A stretch of 64,000 nucleotides of DNA. Source: Hymenobacter gelipurpurascens. GTDB taxonomy: Bacteria > Bacteroidota > Bacteroidia > Cytophagales > Hymenobacteraceae. The translations under genes were made by a program, and so were the position numbers. Below, one piece after another: positions 7,336 to 16,624 of the stretch. The notes beneath the pieces are model-generated. The model was not told where the DNA came from, ran no database searches, and saw only the letters and a list, made by a program, of their open reading frames with translations. Positions within the stretch are counted from its first letter, which is position 1. Each line of letters starts with the position of its first letter. Where the stretch lies: positions 1,612,001-1,676,000 of the forward strand of contig NZ_FYEW01000001.1 of the NCBI RefSeq assembly GCF_900187375.1, written 5' to 3'.

Positions 7336-7343
7336 CAAATATA
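7336..7343 (-). promoter_or_regulatory. Promoter -7 element of the phhA leader
   Basis: Minus-strand TATATTTG matches the Bacteroidota -7 consensus TANNTTTG. No good -33 TTG is found at the usual 19-21 nt spacing; a TTTG lies 25 nt upstream. The predicted start is near 7330. Confidence 0.55.
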
Positions 7344-7567
7344 GAGAAATACTGAAATAGATTGTATGCAAAGAGTATGCTTTTTTTCGCACCTACTTTA
7401 AGCATAATCATAGTCAAGTATTTCGCACCCCTTTTCATTTCATGGGTATTATTGCATAATCGTATCAAATATTGCGCTTACCCCTTTAGAATACACAGGC
7501 CACCTGCGCTCAATACCACTACTCAAAAGCAGGAAGGGGTTAGTTGCTGATTGGTAGAAACAAGAAG
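7344..7567. other. AT-rich gap between the phhA promoter and the DoxX-like gene
   Basis: This is markedly more AT-rich than the flanks. Short ORFs of about 62 codons on both strands have no recognisable features and are not supported. Apart from the phhA promoter at its left edge nothing is identified. Confidence 0.4.
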
Positions 7568-8461
7568 CTAAGGCTTTCCTGTGCTCTCATAGTCCATCCG
7601 GAGGTTGGTATCTCCCGTGACGGTTAGGTCGAGGTTGGCTTGTTGGCCGGAGGGGTTCAGCAGCACTGCCGTAGAGCCCGCCATAAATTTGAGCGTCGCT
7701 TTCTGTCCTGGGGCCAACGTTGCCTTACCAAAGATGCCACCACCCGCGGGCCGTTCCTTGAATTCAACCGGCACTTTACCAATGTTATGAGCCGCCACCC
7801 TGAACGCTCCGCGCTGGCCACCGCCCAGCACAAACTGCTTGCCGGGCTCAATAAACAGGTTGGAGTGCAGATTGCCGCCCCAGCACGCTATGGCGGAAAC
7901 CAGTGTGAGGCAGACCGCCGCCGCTGCCGTAAGCCGGCGGCTGGGTAGCAGGCGCTGGAGTAGAGGGCGCACCGCGGCGGAGTGGCCTAGGGCATAATCT
8001 AGGGAGTAGCGCCCGCCACCTACCGCCGCCACAAGCACAAAGGCCCAGAACAGCAGCTGTTGGTAATACATACCTAGGAGTGGCTCTGGCGCATCGTACC
8101 ACAGGAAGGCAATTACCAGAAACTGGATAGCCAGCTGCACCCCGCTCCAGCGTGTGAGTAAGCCTAGCGCAATCAGTAGGCCACCCGCAAACTCGCCCCA
8201 GGCTGCCAGTGCTGCCCAGAAGTACGGCGAAGGCTGCGTGAAACCTAGCTGAGCCACTTGCTGCACAAACCAGTCAGGAGGGCCAAGGGCGCTGCCTTGC
8301 GTCGTGAGTTTGGCTAGTTCCTGCGTAGTGGTCAGGTTAACGAGCTTAGACCAGCCGGCACCAATGGCAATAGAGAGCCCTAGATGGAGCCGAAAGAGCA
8401 GCCACGCGGCCTCCATGAGGCGAGAGGGCAAGGCGGGAGCGAAAAAGAGGAGCTTCTTCAT
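7568..8461 (-). CDS. DoxX-like integral membrane protein with C-terminal extracytoplasmic extension
   Basis: A 297-aa protein. The first 170 residues hold four membrane helices of the DoxX type (WLLFRLHLGLSIAIGAGWSK, WGEFAGGLLIALGLLTRWSG, FLVIAFLWYDA, QQLLFWAFVLVAAVGGGRYS). A fifth segment (RLTAAAAVCLTLVSAIACWG) precedes a 95-residue, glycine-rich, beta-like tail that should lie in the periplasm. DoxX proteins are linked to quinol oxidation or oxidative-stress membrane complexes; the function here is unknown. It follows the AraC-type regulator gene by 89 bp on the same strand and may be cotranscribed. Confidence 0.8.
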   Translation of the reverse strand: MKKLLFFAPALPSRLMEAAWLLFRLHLGLSIAIGAGWSKLVNLTTTQELAKLTTQGSALGPPDWFVQQVAQLGFTQPSPYFWAALAAWGEFAGGLLIALGLLTRWSGVQLAIQFLVIAFLWYDAPEPLLGMYYQQLLFWAFVLVAAVGGGRYSLDYALGHSAAVRPLLQRLLPSRRLTAAAAVCLTLVSAIACWGGNLHSNLFIEPGKQFVLGGGQRGAFRVAAHNIGKVPVEFKERPAGGGIFGKATLAPGQKATLKFMAGSTAVLLNPSGQQANLDLTVTGDTNLRMDYESTGKP

Positions 8462-8550
8462 GGTAGCAGGAGTTTAGGTTGATGAGTCAGCCAAAGGTCT
8501 CCTCTGCCCCTTCCGCAAGCGCCCCGAATCATAGCCTGGGACGTCCCAAT

Positions 8551-9924
8551 TTATAGGTTGCGCCTTGCTACCTCGCTTGGCGTGCTGCCACGCAGCTTTT
8601 TGAACACCCTATTGAAGGTAGATTTTGAGTTGAAGCCGGCCTCCAGCGCCACGGCCAACAAGGTGTAGTGCTGAAAGCGTGGGTTGCGCAGGCACTGCTC
8701 TGCTTCGCGTACTCGGTACTCGTTGATAAAGTCGTTGAAGTTTTGTCGGCACCCCGTGTTGATGACTTTCGAGAGCCACGAGGTGTTGGTACGCAACTGA
8801 CTCGCCAGCTCGCCCAATGTAAGCTCGGGCGCTAGGTAGGGCCGCTCGGTTTCCATGTGTCGCAGCAAGCGGGTTGTCCAGCGGGTGAGTTCCGCATCAG
8901 CCTCAGCGGGTTCTGCTGTTACAACCGGCGCTGCATCTACTGGCGACGGAGTCATATTGCCGGGTTCCTGTTGTAGGCCACTTGGCGGCGCCTCCTCACT
9001 GGTTTCATCTTGTTCAGCTTCCAGTAGTTCAGCATAGGCCACTTGTTTTGCTGCACTACTCGGCGCAACACCCGGCACTTCAGCAGAAGATAAGGTTGGT
9101 AACGAGGCCAGCGGCTCCGGAGCGGGTTGAAAGCGCAGGCCCGCCAGGCGGTGCCCCGTAAGCAACCCCGCAATGCTCAGGTAGTAGATCAGAAGGCCCG
9201 TAAACAGGTAATCGTACCAGGCCTGATAATAATCCAGGGGGTGCACGAAGGTGTTGATGAAGCCAAACGCCAACGTAACCCCGGTACCTACCCCTACCGC
9301 AATCAGCACGTTACGCAGCCACCGAAACCGGATTTGATCAGTATCAGAAAAGTTGTCGTTGAGATACTGAGCGTATGTGCGGTACTCGCGCAGGGTCCGC
9401 ACGGTGTAGGCCAGTACCAGCAGGTACCCAATTGTATTGACCCAAAACTTGATGGGCTGCTGCTCAGCCCACGCAGCCAGTGGGCCTTTGGTGCCGAAAT
9501 GCGCTGGCAGCGGCTGCCCCTGTAGGCCATGCCACCAGCCTATATCATAGGCATATACCACCAGCCGCCAGCCCAGGTAGGCCAAGGCCGGCACAAAATG
9601 CCACCAGTGCGGCCGCTGCATCCGAAACTCCTGGTTGGTAAGGCTCCGGAAATAGAAATACAGTGTCGGGCCTACCGCCAGCCAATTCTCAAAGGGCCAG
9701 TAGAACATGAACGTGGTGCGCGCATCGTGCGAATCGTACCAGCCACCAAAACCCAGCATCCATTGCGCCAGCCGCCCTACAAACAGCAGCAGTAGCAGCG
9801 CCAGCCAGCCATCAGCAGGCAATTCTTCCCGATAACTACGCCGCCACAACACGCCGCTAACCACCATTCCCTGCACGAAGAATGGCAACAGCAGCGAGCT
9901 ATACAGACTAAAGGTGAAGAACAT
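8551..9924 (-). CDS. Membrane-anchored AraC-family transcriptional regulator
   Basis: A 457-aa protein. Residues 1-260 contain about seven hydrophobic helices (first LYSSLLLPFFVQGMVVSGVL), a variable acidic linker follows (about 270-345), and residues 350-457 form an AraC DNA-binding domain with two HTH units (LTLGELASQLRTNTSWLSKV and LLAVALEAGFNSKSTFNRVF) ending FKKLRGSTPSEVARR. This 7TM-AraC layout is common in Bacteroidota and is thought to sense an extracellular or membrane signal. Targets are unknown; the DoxX-like gene just downstream is the closest candidate. The conserved FNRVFKK and TPSE parts are intact. Confidence 0.88.
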   Translation of the reverse strand: MFFTFSLYSSLLLPFFVQGMVVSGVLWRRSYREELPADGWLALLLLLFVGRLAQWMLGFGGWYDSHDARTTFMFYWPFENWLAVGPTLYFYFRSLTNQEFRMQRPHWWHFVPALAYLGWRLVVYAYDIGWWHGLQGQPLPAHFGTKGPLAAWAEQQPIKFWVNTIGYLLVLAYTVRTLREYRTYAQYLNDNFSDTDQIRFRWLRNVLIAVGVGTGVTLAFGFINTFVHPLDYYQAWYDYLFTGLLIYYLSIAGLLTGHRLAGLRFQPAPEPLASLPTLSSAEVPGVAPSSAAKQVAYAELLEAEQDETSEEAPPSGLQQEPGNMTPSPVDAAPVVTAEPAEADAELTRWTTRLLRHMETERPYLAPELTLGELASQLRTNTSWLSKVINTGCRQNFNDFINEYRVREAEQCLRNPRFQHYTLLAVALEAGFNSKSTFNRVFKKLRGSTPSEVARRNL

Positions 9925-9984
9925 AGGCCTAGAGGGAGGTGCACATCGGCCCTTAAATTAAGTCTTATCTATATACTAGCATCA

Positions 9985-10024
9985 AAGCCCGTTTCTCTTC
10001 CCTTGCAGGAACAGAAACGGGCTT
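9985..10024 (-). terminator. Hairpin between the DAHP synthase gene and the AraC-type gene
   Basis: Perfect 12-bp arms 9985-9996 and 10013-10024 (aagcccgtttct / agaaacgggctt) with a 16-nt loop. It lies 23 nt after the stop of the DAHP synthase gene and likely ends the trp operon; the following T tract is short. Confidence 0.7.
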
Positions 10025-10047
10025 CTATCAAGTGGCCTAACGGGACC

Positions 10048-11061
10048 CTATTCCAGCTCTTGGCGCAGGGCATACACCTTGCGCAGGTTCCGGATCAGGC
10101 GCTCCGACTCCTGGAAATTCAGGGTTTGGGCGCCGTCGGAGGCAGCTTCCTCGGGCTTCTCATGGGCCTCGTAGATGATGCCGTCGGCTCCGGCCATCAC
10201 GCCGGCCAGCGCCATGGTGGGCACGTATTCCCGTATGCCGATGCCGTGCGAAGGATCAACGATGACGGGCAGGTGCGTTTTCTCCTTCAGAATGGGCACC
10301 GCGTTCAGGTCCAGCGTATTGCGCGAAGCAGTTTCAAAGGTCCGGATGCCCCGCTCGCAGAGAATCAGCTTCTCATTGCCCCCCGAAAACACGTACTCTG
10401 CTGATGACAGCAGCTCTTCCAGCGTACCGGAAATGCCGCGCTTGATCATCACGGGCTTATCTACGCCGCCCAGCGCGTCCAGCAGATTAAAATTCTGGGT
10501 GTTGCGGGCACCTACCTGAAACACGTCCACGTAGTCGTGCATTTCCTCTACCTGCGACACCTGCATCACTTCCGTAATGATTTTGATGCCGTGCTTTTGG
10601 GCCATCTGATGAAACATCTTCAGGCCTTCCATGCCCAGGCCACGGAATGAGTACGGCGAAGACCGGGGCTTAAACACGCCGCCACGCATGATGCGCACGT
10701 CATTGTCCACGAGGTGCTGCATCATCATCTCCATCTGCTGCTCGCTCTCGATGCTGCAGGGGCCGGCAGCCAGCGTGAGGTTGCCCTCCCCTATTCGCAC
10801 CCCGTCGCCGAGGTCCAGCACGGTAGGCCGCACGCGCCATTTCCGTGACACTAGCTTGTAGTCGTCGGATACGCGGTGAATGTCGAGAATGCCGGGCAAC
10901 TGGCCTATGGCGCGCAGGTCAATGTCGGCTTTGCCGATGGCCACGAGGTAGTGCGCCCGCTGGGTTTTCACCTCCGTGGCTTTATACTTCAGGTCTTGGA
11001 TGCGCGCCAGAATATCCGCTTTCGCGGCTTCTGAAATGGAAGGTTCGAGTTGAATAATCAT
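10048..11061 (-). CDS. aroF: 3-deoxy-7-phosphoheptulonate (DAHP) synthase, type I-beta
   Basis: A 337-aa enzyme joining phosphoenolpyruvate and erythrose 4-phosphate in the first step of the shikimate pathway. Residues 1-70 are an N-terminal ferredoxin-like regulatory unit as in the Thermotoga-type enzyme. The TIM barrel shows AAGPCSIES, GGVFKPRSSPYSFRGLG, FQVGARNTQN, MIKRGISGT and VDPSHGIGIREY. There is no chorismate mutase extension. It is the last gene of the trp operon, 54 nt after trpA, so DAHP supply is tied to tryptophan demand and the trp attenuator. The N-terminal domain suggests feedback inhibition, probably by an aromatic amino acid. Confidence 0.94.
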   Translation of the reverse strand: MIIQLEPSISEAAKADILARIQDLKYKATEVKTQRAHYLVAIGKADIDLRAIGQLPGILDIHRVSDDYKLVSRKWRVRPTVLDLGDGVRIGEGNLTLAAGPCSIESEQQMEMMMQHLVDNDVRIMRGGVFKPRSSPYSFRGLGMEGLKMFHQMAQKHGIKIITEVMQVSQVEEMHDYVDVFQVGARNTQNFNLLDALGGVDKPVMIKRGISGTLEELLSSAEYVFSGGNEKLILCERGIRTFETASRNTLDLNAVPILKEKTHLPVIVDPSHGIGIREYVPTMALAGVMAGADGIIYEAHEKPEEAASDGAQTLNFQESERLIRNLRKVYALRQELE

Positions 11062-11115
11062 GAGGAGAGGAGAAATCTAGAAGCAGACTGGGCTAGCTGA
11101 AGCGGCAATGCGTTG

Positions 11116-11898
11116 CTAGGCCAGTACTGACTGAACAAACCGAGTGGCGGCGGCCGGAGCATCTTCGGCACCGTCCAGGGCCCGAATCAGGGCCGAGCCG
11201 ATGATGGCGCCTTCGGCATGCTTGCAGGCATTCTGGAAGGATGCTTTATCACCAATACCGAACCCGATGAGGCGCGGATTGCGCAGGTCCATGGCCTCAA
11301 TCCGCTCGAAATAAGCGTCCTGCACACCTTCGGCCTGCGTGTTCTGTCCACCCGTAGTGCCCGGGCCCGATACCAGATACAGGAAGGAATCCGTCAGCTC
11401 ATCAATGCGGCGGATGCGCTCCGGCGCCGTCTGGGGCGTGATAAGGAACACGGGGCGCAGGTTATGGCGCTTGAAAATCTCCTGGTATTCCGCTACGTAG
11501 TCGTCGAGAGGCAAGTCGGGCAGAATGATGCCATCTACCCCTACGGCAGCAGCTTCGCGGCAGAAATTCTCCACCCCGAACTGCATTACCGGGTTCAGGT
11601 AGCCCATCAGCAGAATCGGCGTTTCGGGTACCGACTGCCGCACATCTTTGAGCTGAGTGAACAGCACACGCATGTTCATGCCATTCTGCAAGGCCACGGT
11701 GCTGCTCTGCTGAATCACGGGACCATCGGCCAGGGGGTCAGAGAACGGCATCCCGATTTCGATCAGGTCGGCGCCAGCAGCCGAAATGGCCTGAATAAGC
11801 GGCACTGTGGCCTGGAGCGTAGGGTAGCCGGCGGTGAAGTAGATATTGAGCAGACCTTTTTGCTTGCGGTCAAAGGTGTCTTTGATTCGGTTGTTCAT
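11116..11898 (-). CDS. trpA: Tryptophan synthase alpha subunit
   Basis: A 260-aa TIM barrel that splits indole-3-glycerol phosphate into indole and glyceraldehyde 3-phosphate, passing indole to TrpB. The catalytic glutamate and aspartate are in LIEIGMPFSDPLADGPVIQ. The phosphate-binding C-terminal part has GFGIGDKASF and GSALIRAL. Length is normal. It lies between trpB (77-nt gap containing a weak inverted repeat, 11914-11956) and the DAHP synthase gene. Expected to form an alpha2-beta2 complex with the adjacent trpB product. Confidence 0.96.
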   Translation of the reverse strand: MNNRIKDTFDRKQKGLLNIYFTAGYPTLQATVPLIQAISAAGADLIEIGMPFSDPLADGPVIQQSSTVALQNGMNMRVLFTQLKDVRQSVPETPILLMGYLNPVMQFGVENFCREAAAVGVDGIILPDLPLDDYVAEYQEIFKRHNLRPVFLITPQTAPERIRRIDELTDSFLYLVSGPGTTGGQNTQAEGVQDAYFERIEAMDLRNPRLIGFGIGDKASFQNACKHAEGAIIGSALIRALDGAEDAPAAATRFVQSVLA

Positions 11899-11975
11899 AA
11901 GTTGGTTCCCGCTGAGGGCGCAGTGGTTTCCGCAGAGGACGCAGAAGAACGCCCTCCACGGCCACGGTGAGCTAA

Positions 11976-13172
11976 TTACATTATCTCGTCGGCGTATTTG
12001 ATATAGGTTTCCAGGTCTTTGTCGCCGCGGCCGGAGAGATTTATCACGACCACATCATCGGGGCCGGCGCCCAACTGGCCTAGGGCCGCCAGCGCGTGCG
12101 CCGTTTCAAGCGCCGGAATGATGCCTTCCAAGCGGCTGCACTCGGCCACCGCTTTCAGCGCAGGCTCGTCTTCGATGCTGATAAACCGCGCCCGCCCTGA
12201 ATCGGCCAGGAAGGCGTGTAACGGCCCAATACCCGGATAATCGAGGCCAGCCGACAGTGAGTAGGGCTCCGTAATCTGGCCGTCCTCATCCTGCATCAGC
12301 AGGGTGCGCGAGCCGTGAATGATGCCCGGCTTGCCCAACACCGACGTTGCCGCCGAGTGTCCCGAATGCACACCGTGCCCGGCCGCCTCTACGGCCACCA
12401 GTTGCACCGAAGGCTCTTCGAGGAAGTGGTAGAACGCCCCGGCTGCGTTGGAGCCGCCACCCACGCAGGCCACCACATAGTTGGGCAACTCAGAACCAGT
12501 TTTCTCCAGCAGCTGCTTGCGCATTTCCTCGCTGATAATGGCCTGCAGACGCGCTACCAAATCGGGGTACGGATGCGGGCCTACTACTGAGCCAATGATG
12601 TAGTGTGTATCTACGGGGTTGCTGATCCAGTCGCGGATGGCCTCGTTGGTGGCATCCTTGAGGGTGCGGCTGCCACTCATGGCGGCGCGTACTTCGGCTC
12701 CCAGCAGGCGCATGCGGTACACGTTCGGCTTCTGGCGCTCCATGTCAATTTCGCCCATGTACACGATGCACTCCATGCCCATGAGGGCGCAGACCGTGGC
12801 CGTAGCTACTCCGTGCTGGCCCGCGCCGGTTTCGGCAATGATGCGGGTTTTGCCCAGGCGCTTGGCCAGCAGAATCTGGCCTACGGTGTTATTGATTTTG
12901 TGGGCGCCAGTGTGACAGAGGTCTTCGCGCTTCAGGAAGATGCGCGTGTTGTATTTCTCCGACAGCCGTTTAGCTTCAAATAGCGGCGTAGGGCGCCCCA
13001 CGTAGTCGCGCAGCAGCATCTGGTACTCCTCCTGAAAAGCCGGCTCGGCCATAATGTCCAGGTAGTTCTGGCGCAGCTCCTCTACGTTTGGGTAGAGCAT
13101 TTCGGGAATAAAGGCACCGCCAAACTGGCCGTAATAGCCGCGCTCCGTGGGTTTTTGATAGGTAGTGTTCAT
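11976..13172 (-). CDS. trpB: Tryptophan synthase beta subunit
   Basis: A 398-aa pyridoxal-phosphate enzyme that condenses indole with serine. The PLP lysine is in [11 protein letters not shown], the phosphate cup is [15 protein letters not shown], and the ammonium-site region [13 protein letters not shown] [13 protein letters not shown] is intact. N-terminal [18 protein letters not shown] is typical of the TrpB1 group. The start ATG at 13172 fits the family length. It lies between trpF and trpA in the operon. Confidence 0.97.
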   Translation of the reverse strand: MNTTYQKPTERGYYGQFGGAFIPEMLYPNVEELRQNYLDIMAEPAFQEEYQMLLRDYVGRPTPLFEAKRLSEKYNTRIFLKREDLCHTGAHKINNTVGQILLAKRLGKTRIIAETGAGQHGVATATVCALMGMECIVYMGEIDMERQKPNVYRMRLLGAEVRAAMSGSRTLKDATNEAIRDWISNPVDTHYIIGSVVGPHPYPDLVARLQAIISEEMRKQLLEKTGSELPNYVVACVGGGSNAAGAFYHFLEEPSVQLVAVEAAGHGVHSGHSAATSVLGKPGIIHGSRTLLMQDEDGQITEPYSLSAGLDYPGIGPLHAFLADSGRARFISIEDEPALKAVAECSRLEGIIPALETAHALAALGQLGAGPDDVVVINLSGRGDKDLETYIKYADEIM

Positions 13173-13250
13173 GGTGTCGGTTTCGTTCTGATGGCTTCAA
13201 GGCTGATGCCCGGGCCTTCGTAACTGATTCTTATGCTGGTACAGACTGGC

Positions 13251-13931
13251 CTAGGAAGCTTGGTGGGTGAGTCGGAGTTCAGTGAACATCTGCTGGAGCA
13301 GCGCGGCATCCTTCGCGCCGGGGGCCGTTTCAAACTTACTGTTCAGGTCCAGTGCAAACAGGCCGGGTAAACGTAGGTTTCGCAACGTTTCGGCGTGAGC
13401 CAGTTCCAGGCCACCCGCCAGAAAATACGGCACCTGAAACGGGTAGCGCTCCAACAAGCGCCAATCGAAAGTGGTGCCGTTGCCGCCCGGCTGCGCTCCT
13501 TTGGTGTCGAACAGGAAGTAGTCGACGTGGCCTAGGTAAGGCGTGAGCTGGTTGAAGTCAAAGTCGGCCCCTACCGAGAAGGCTTTTACCACCTCCAGGC
13601 CACCTTCGCGTAGCTGTTGGCATTGGGCGGGCGTTTCGTGGCCGTGCAGCTGCACCAGATCCAGCCCAAACTCCCGCACCCGCGCCCGGATGACCTCGGT
13701 GGCTTCATCTACAAACACCCCTACTTTCTGAATACCGACGGGCAACGCGGCCAGCATGCTGCCGCTTAGCCCCTGACCTACGTAGCGGCTGGATTTTGGG
13801 TAAAAGATGAACCCCAGGAAATCAGGCTGTAGCGCTGCCACGGCCGCCAGGCTCGTGGGCTCGCGCATACCGCACACCTTTATATAAGGAGTGGCAACAG
13901 GCAATAAGGATGTGGAGGCGGTGGCTTGCAT
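13251..13931 (-). CDS. trpF: Phosphoribosylanthranilate isomerase
   Basis: A 226-aa TIM barrel converting phosphoribosylanthranilate to CdRP. The catalytic cysteine is in YIKVCGMREP and the catalytic aspartate region reads YFLFDTKGAQPGGNGTTFDW. Later LAGGLELAHAETL and ALDLNSKFETAPGAKD match the phosphate-binding end. The ATG at 13931 is preferred to a TTG three bases upstream. It is separated from trpC by 11 nt, so translation is probably coupled. Confidence 0.95.
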   Translation of the reverse strand: MQATASTSLLPVATPYIKVCGMREPTSLAAVAALQPDFLGFIFYPKSSRYVGQGLSGSMLAALPVGIQKVGVFVDEATEVIRARVREFGLDLVQLHGHETPAQCQQLREGGLEVVKAFSVGADFDFNQLTPYLGHVDYFLFDTKGAQPGGNGTTFDWRLLERYPFQVPYFLAGGLELAHAETLRNLRLPGLFALDLNSKFETAPGAKDAALLQQMFTELRLTHQAS

Positions 13932-13942
13932 CAATCGTAGGC

Positions 13943-14764
13943 CTATAACAACGTAATGGCTTCGGTGGCGCGCAACTGCTGGACCAGCGCGGCGCAGGCT
14001 TTTTCGGGGCGGCTGTGGCGCATAAAGGTTTCGCCCATCAGGAAGCCCCGGTAGCCCACGGCCCGCAGCGCCTCAATGTCGGCGGCGGTCTGTAGGCCAC
14101 TTTCCGTCACTTTCACAAACTCGTCGGGGATGCGCTGGGCTAGCTCGCCGGAAGTATCGAGGCTCACGGAGAAATCGTGGAGGTTGCGGTTGTTCACGCC
14201 CACCAGCGTCACGGCATCGGGGTGCAGCGTCTTGTCGAGCTCTTCGGCATTATGAATTTCGAGCAGCACTTCCAATCCCAGGCTTTTGGCAAAACGACCC
14301 AGCCGGAGCACTTCCTCACCCGTGAGTACGGCCGCAATCAACAGGATGGCATCGGCCCCAATGCTTTTGGCTTCCAGAATCTGGTACTCATCTACGGTGA
14401 AATCCTTGCGCAGAATGGGGCAGAAATTGTACCGGCGAGCCGTGGTCAAATCATCGTTCTTGCCGCCAAAAAACTCCGTGTCCGTCAGCACCGAAAGTGC
14501 CGAGGCGCCCGCCTGCATGTAGCCCAGCGTGGTGCGCTCAACCGGAGCATGGGGATTAATAAAGCCTTTGCTCGGCGACTTCCGCTTGAACTCGGCAATG
14601 ATTCCGCTCAGGTCTTCGCGCAGCAGATACCGGCGCAGGCTCAGTGGCTGCGAATCCATGTAGATGCTTTGCTCCAGCTTTTTCGCGGGCACCAGGTCGC
14701 GGCGGGCAGCTACTTCCTGGCGCTTGTGGGCAATGATTTTATCGAGAATGGTGGGCGTATGCAT
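13943..14764 (-). CDS. trpC: Indole-3-glycerol phosphate synthase
   Basis: A 273-aa TIM barrel that closes the indole ring from CdRP. Characteristic segments are IIAEFKRKSPSKGFI (catalytic lysine), FFGGKNDDLTTAR, PILRKDFTVDEYQILEAK, VGVNNRNLHDF and ESGLQT. It is a stand-alone enzyme, not fused to TrpF as in enteric bacteria. It lies 125 nt downstream of trpD. Confidence 0.96.
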   Translation of the reverse strand: MHTPTILDKIIAHKRQEVAARRDLVPAKKLEQSIYMDSQPLSLRRYLLREDLSGIIAEFKRKSPSKGFINPHAPVERTTLGYMQAGASALSVLTDTEFFGGKNDDLTTARRYNFCPILRKDFTVDEYQILEAKSIGADAILLIAAVLTGEEVLRLGRFAKSLGLEVLLEIHNAEELDKTLHPDAVTLVGVNNRNLHDFSVSLDTSGELAQRIPDEFVKVTESGLQTAADIEALRAVGYRGFLMGETFMRHSRPEKACAALVQQLRATEAITLL

Positions 14765-14889
14765 GAGTTCTTGGGTGCAGCCCGCACAAGGCTAAGGCTT
14801 GAATGAAGAATGACGTAGCGCAGTACCGATTAGCAACCGTCAACTGGCCTACAATGCTTTTTTACAGTTTAGGGAAGCACCTGACTGGC

Positions 14890-15876
14890 CTAGGCCAGTA
14901 GGTTGCGCAATGCCTCACGGGCCCGGCCAGAGTCCAGAGACTCCTGCGCTTCGGCCAGGGCCTCCGCAAAGCTGAGTTCCGGCTTCACGCACTGAATAGC
15001 CAGTGCCGCATTGGCCGTCACGACGGCGCGCTGCGGAGCGGTAGCCCGGCCTTCCAGTACATTCAGAAACAGCTTGGCGGAGTCTTCCACAGTCTGGCCA
15101 CCGGCCAGCTCCGCGGGTGTAGTGGCGGTCAGGCCCAGGTCGGCAGCCGTTACTATTTGCTCGCCGGCTGCGGAGGCCAGCTTAGCAGCGCCAGTCAGGG
15201 AAAGCTCATCGTAGCCATCCAGCGCGTGCACTACGGCGTATTGCGTGCTGGTTTGCTGCAGCAGATAATGATACAGGCGCAGCAGCTCCAGGCTAAACGT
15301 GCCGGAGAGCTGGTAGCGTGGCCGCACGGGATTCACGAGGGGCCCCAGGATATTGAAGAACGTACGCACGCCCAGCTCCCGCCGCACCGGCCCCGCGTGG
15401 CGCATGGCCGGATGAAAGGATGGCGCGTGCAGAAAGCAGATGTTGGCGCGCTCCAGCTGCCGTTTTAGCTCATCATTGGGCACCGCAAAATTAACGCCCA
15501 GCTTAGCCAGCACATCCGAGGAGCCGCACACCGATGACACCCCGATGTTGCCATGTTTAGCCACCTTATAACCTGCCCCGGCCACCACAAAGCAAGCCAA
15601 CGTGCTGATGTTCAGCGTGTCTTTACCGTCGCCGCCGGTCCCTACAATGTCCACCACTTCATTAGTGCCTAGCTCGGGGTTGCGGGAGAGGTCCAGCAGC
15701 GCATCCCGGAAGCCCGACAGCTCCGGCACCGTGATGGGCCGCATGCGGTACACCGTCATAAAGGCAGCCATTTCCGAGGGGTTGGCCTCACCCTGCCCGA
15801 TGCTGTACATGGCATGCTGGGCTTCGGCGTAGCTTAGGGTTTGCTGATCAAATAGTTGATTTAGGAGTTGTTTCAC
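14890..15876 (-). CDS. trpD: Anthranilate phosphoribosyltransferase
   Basis: A 328-aa enzyme that attaches phosphoribose to anthranilate. Landmarks are DIVGTGGDGKDTLNIST (PRPP site), KHGNIGVSSVCGSSDVLAKLG and a long middle block with GPVRRELGVRTFFNILGPL. It starts at a GTG (15876); no nearby ATG gives the right N-terminus. Length is typical for the non-fused form. It follows trpG by 99 nt. Confidence 0.95.
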   Translation of the reverse strand: MKQLLNQLFDQQTLSYAEAQHAMYSIGQGEANPSEMAAFMTVYRMRPITVPELSGFRDALLDLSRNPELGTNEVVDIVGTGGDGKDTLNISTLACFVVAGAGYKVAKHGNIGVSSVCGSSDVLAKLGVNFAVPNDELKRQLERANICFLHAPSFHPAMRHAGPVRRELGVRTFFNILGPLVNPVRPRYQLSGTFSLELLRLYHYLLQQTSTQYAVVHALDGYDELSLTGAAKLASAAGEQIVTAADLGLTATTPAELAGGQTVEDSAKLFLNVLEGRATAPQRAVVTANAALAIQCVKPELSFAEALAEAQESLDSGRAREALRNLLA

Positions 15877-15975
15877 GATGGGAGCCCCTGCGGTGGATAG
15901 CAGAGAGTTAATGAGAGAAGCGAAGAAGCTGATACAAACCGGGCACGATAAACAGGCCTAGCGCCTGTTGGGCGG

Positions 15976-16545
15976 TTACGCCAGCCAGTTTTTCAGCATC
16001 TGATGTCCGTGCTCGGTCAGGATAGACTCGGGGTGGAACTGAACGCCGCGCACATCATACTGGCGGTGGCGGAAGGCCAGCACCTGGCCGTTTTCGTCTA
16101 GGGCAGTTACTTCCAGCTCGGCGGGCATGCTCTCCGGCTGCACGCTCCAGGAGTGGTAGCGTCCCACCCGAAACTGCCGGGGCAAGCCCTGGAACAGCTT
16201 TTCATCGTCGGTGGTCAGCGCGGCGTCGGTGGCAATGCCGTGCAGCACATCGGGCAGGTTATACAGCTCACCGCCGAAGCTCTCCGCAATGCCCTGGTGG
16301 CCTAGACACACGCCCAGCATCCGTTTAGTGGGCGCGTAGCGCCGGATAACCTCCGGCATCAGACCTGCTTCAGCAGGCAGGCCAGGGCCCGGCGACAGGA
16401 GTACCGCGTCGTAGGCCTCTACATCATCCAGCGTGAGCTTGTCGTTGCGGATGACGGTGGTATCGGCTCCGTGGCCCAACTCGCGCAGCACCTGCACAAG
16501 GTTGTAGGTAAAGGAGTCGTAATTATCAATGACAAGAATCTTCAT
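15976..16545 (-). CDS. trpG: Anthranilate synthase glutamine amidotransferase subunit
   Basis: A 189-aa class I glutamine amidotransferase supplying ammonia to TrpE. N-terminal LVIDNYDSFTYNLVQ, oxyanion LSPGPGLP, nucleophile GVCLGHQGI and the His/Glu pair GVQFHPESI are all intact. It could also serve para-aminobenzoate synthesis, as in Bacillus; that cannot be judged here. It lies 79 nt after trpE. Confidence 0.95.
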   Translation of the reverse strand: MKILVIDNYDSFTYNLVQVLRELGHGADTTVIRNDKLTLDDVEAYDAVLLSPGPGLPAEAGLMPEVIRRYAPTKRMLGVCLGHQGIAESFGGELYNLPDVLHGIATDAALTTDDEKLFQGLPRQFRVGRYHSWSVQPESMPAELEVTALDENGQVLAFRHRQYDVRGVQFHPESILTEHGHQMLKNWLA

Positions 16546-16624
16546 GGCAATAGGCAGCGTGGGGCCGGTAGCACGGCGCCAATTAGGGCGATGTAATTAA
16601 CTGATTAAGAATTCGCAACGTTCG

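Noticed and set aside
7204..7392. A 62-codon minus-strand ORF in the phhA leader region
   Set aside because: Its start lies upstream of the predicted promoter and the protein shows no features; the 29-codon ORF from 7328 is the better leader candidate.
11911..11956. Near-direct repeat and 7-bp inverted repeat between trpB and trpA (gagggcgcag / gaggacgcag)
   Set aside because: Short and weak, without a T run; probably a scattered intergenic repeat or chance, and not a terminator inside the operon.
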